Source: CAYQVO01 sp964421085 (GTDB taxonomy: Bacteria > Bdellovibrionota_C > UBA2361 > CAYQVO01). Taken from it: DNA of 6,935 bases. Position 1 is the stretch's first letter; each line of letters starts with the position of its first letter. The stretch spans positions 1 through 6,935 of the forward strand of contig CAYQVO010000065.1 of the NCBI GenBank assembly GCA_964421085.1, written 5' to 3'. A program made the translations under genes and the position numbers. The notes under the pieces are model-generated. The model saw only the letters and a program-made list of their open reading frames with translations, was not told the origin of the DNA and did not search any database. Below, piece by piece: positions 6,142 to 6,935 of the stretch.

Positions 6142-6149
6142 GCGATCGC
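6142..6149. repeat. GCGATCGC octamer palindrome
   Basis: A single perfect 8-bp palindrome lies in the divergent intergenic region between hypC and the PEBP gene. The same octamer is the repeated HIP1 element of cyanobacteria. I noticed only this copy, so it is not evidence of that lineage. Confidence 0.3.
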
Positions 6150-6194
6150 TCACTATTCCCTTTTGCCCGCCATTCAGCAGCAGTAGTATCCGGG

Positions 6195-6222
6195 CGGACA
6201 ATAATGTGTTAACAAGTATATT
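6195..6222 (+). promoter_or_regulatory. Candidate promoter for the PEBP gene, with a palindrome in the spacer
   Basis: CGGACA (6195-6200; 4 of 6 to TTGACA) is followed after 16 bases by TATATT (6217-6222; 5 of 6 to TATAAT). The spacer holds the perfect 8-bp palindrome TGTTAACA (6207-6214), a possible operator. A start near 6229 would give a leader of about 100 bases to the ATG at 6328. If a longer secreted form starting at GTG 6206 were real, this promoter would be wrong. Confidence 0.35.
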
Positions 6223-6327
6223 TCACATCTGCCTTTTGCTGTGCCTGTTCAATCTGCCGGAGAATTCACAAATGGCGGGCAGACTGGGGACGGAAAGCAG
6301 CCTGCCGTGAAAAGTGGAGATGCAGGA
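6206..6327 (+). pseudogene. Possible frameshifted signal peptide and linker of the PEBP gene
   Basis: From a GTG at 6206 a different frame encodes M-L-T-S-I-F-H-I-C-L-L-L-C-L-F and ends at 6310. This hydrophobic run resembles a signal peptide core. The PEBP frame from about 6241 encodes a Gly/Ser/Asp-rich stretch typical of a linker after such a signal. One indel around 6245-6300 would join them into a secreted or lipoprotein form, and secreted PEBP-family proteins do exist. The GTG has only a weak GGCGGA upstream, and a good promoter overlaps it, so this may be chance. Confidence 0.25.
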
Positions 6328-6795
6328 ATGCAACTGAAAAGCGCCGCCTTCGACAACAATCACCCGATTCCAAAAGCGTATACAGGAGATGGAGCTGATC
6401 GATCACCCGAACTTGGATGGCTCAATCCGCCTTCGGAAGCAAAGGAATTTGCCCTTATCTGCGACGATCCGGACGCGCCCACAGCCGAGCCCTGGGTGCA
6501 TTGGGTAATTTACAGGATTCCTCAGGGAACGACTATTCTGCCTGAGGGGCTTCCGAAAGATCCATCGCTTTCCGAGCCTCGTGGCGCGCTTCAGGGGAAG
6601 AACTCCTGGGGGACAGTGGGGTATCGAGGGCCGCTGCCGCCGAAGGGACATGGCAATCACAGGTATTTTTTCAAGCTCTATGTGCTCGACACGCCGCTGG
6701 ATGTAAAGCCGGGCGTGGACAAGAAAGCTCTGCTTGCAGCAATGAAAGGGCATGTAATTGCGGAGACAAGCATAGTGGGCATGTACAATCGCTGA
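6328..6795 (+). CDS. YbhB/YbcL-family PEBP (Raf-kinase-inhibitor-like) protein
   Basis: This 155-aa protein belongs to the bacterial phosphatidylethanolamine-binding protein family, whose biochemical role in bacteria is mostly unknown. It shows the ligand-pocket motifs DDPDAP (46-51), WVHWVIYRIP (56-65, with His58) and GYRGPLPPKG followed by HRYFFKLY (98-118). Start and end match the family, which usually begins with a Ser-x-x-Phe strand as here. The ATG at 6328 has GGAG 8 bases upstream. The frame stays open to a GTG at 6241, which would add 29 Gly/Ser/Asp-rich residues with no ribosome binding site and no family similarity that I can see. That stretch looks more like a linker behind a lost signal peptide. 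The gene is divergent from the hyp operon and probably unrelated to it. Confidence 0.9.
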   Translation: MQLKSAAFDNNHPIPKAYTGDGADRSPELGWLNPPSEAKEFALICDDPDAPTAEPWVHWVIYRIPQGTTILPEGLPKDPSLSEPRGALQGKNSWGTVGYRGPLPPKGHGNHRYFFKLYVLDTPLDVKPGVDKKALLAAMKGHVIAETSIVGMYNR

Positions 6796-6796
6796 C

Positions 6797-6815
6797 CCGG
6801 ACTGCTTTGGTCCGG
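6797..6815 (+). terminator. Hairpin just after the PEBP stop, possible weak terminator
   Basis: CCGGAC (6797-6802) and GTCCGG (6810-6815) form a perfect 6-bp GC-rich stem with a 7-base loop, starting 2 bases after the stop codon. No U-tract follows, so it may protect the 3' end or pause transcription instead of terminating it efficiently. Confidence 0.4.
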
Positions 6816-6884
6816 CATCGAAAAGCATCCATCGCCAAAGATGTTGCCTGCCCCGCCGACGTGCCCGGATTAAAGCCGCTCTAA

Positions 6885-6935
6885 GGAAGCTCTGATCAAG
6901 GGTACTATAATTTCCGAAAAAATGTGAAGTTGGCC
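6885..6935. mobile_element. Possible IS5-group insertion sequence end (partial)
   Basis: GGAAGCTCTGATCAAG (6885-6900) resembles the terminal inverted repeat of E. coli IS5, which begins GGAAGGTGCGAA and continues to CAAG. It is directly preceded by CTAA (6881-6884), a tetranucleotide that fits the YTAR target sites duplicated by this group. The rest of the window to the edge would be the element's leader; it contains a perfect TATAAT at 6906-6911 but no readable transposase start. The other end and the second target copy lie outside the window, so this is a tentative call. Confidence 0.3.

Noticed and set aside
6142..6149. GCGATCGC as evidence of a cyanobacterial HIP1 repeat
   Set aside because: Only one copy noticed in about 7 kb, far below the density seen in cyanobacteria that carry HIP1.

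Overview
The window is dominated by one compact leftward operon of seven genes, about 370-6049 on the minus strand. Five of them are the [NiFe]-hydrogenase maturation genes in the order hypC-hypD-hypE-hypA-hypB. Each is recognisable from its signature residues: Met-Cys start in HypC, CGSHT and GPGCPVC in HypD, C-terminal PRIC in HypE, Met-His-Glu start plus two CxxC pairs in HypA, and P-loop plus Cys-His...Cys in HypB. Junctions are a 4-nt overlap, a 7-nt gap, a 1-nt overlap and a 23-nt overlap, so the genes are very likely co-transcribed and translationally coupled. HypF and the hydrogenase structural genes are not in the window.

Two further genes continue the operon with the same tight spacing. 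One encodes a 272-aa protein with a signal sequence or lipoprotein-like N-terminus that I do not recognise. The other encodes a 503-aa membrane-anchored SGNH/GDSL-family hydrolase with three predicted N-terminal membrane segments and a beta-rich tail. Neither is a known hydrogenase maturation factor. Their attachment to hypB is the most unusual feature of the window.

Left of the operon is a 336-bp gene-free stretch (34-369) with several hairpins and no convincing leftward terminator. At the left edge are the first 11 codons of a leftward gene whose N-terminus looks like flagellin, with a strong ribosome binding site.

Right of the operon, a divergent intergenic region (6050-6327) carries plausible sigma70-type promoters for both directions. 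It leads into a rightward gene for a YbhB/YbcL-type PEBP (Raf-kinase-inhibitor-like) protein. A hydrophobic stretch just upstream lies in another frame and may be the remnant of a signal peptide lost by frameshift. The last 51 bases begin with a sequence that resembles the terminal inverted repeat of an IS5-group insertion sequence next to a CTAA tetranucleotide.

The organism is a bacterium that makes [NiFe]-hydrogenase, is probably flagellated, and is probably Gram-negative given the exported envelope-type proteins. Base composition is moderate, around the low fifties percent GC by eye. I cannot assign a phylum from this window.
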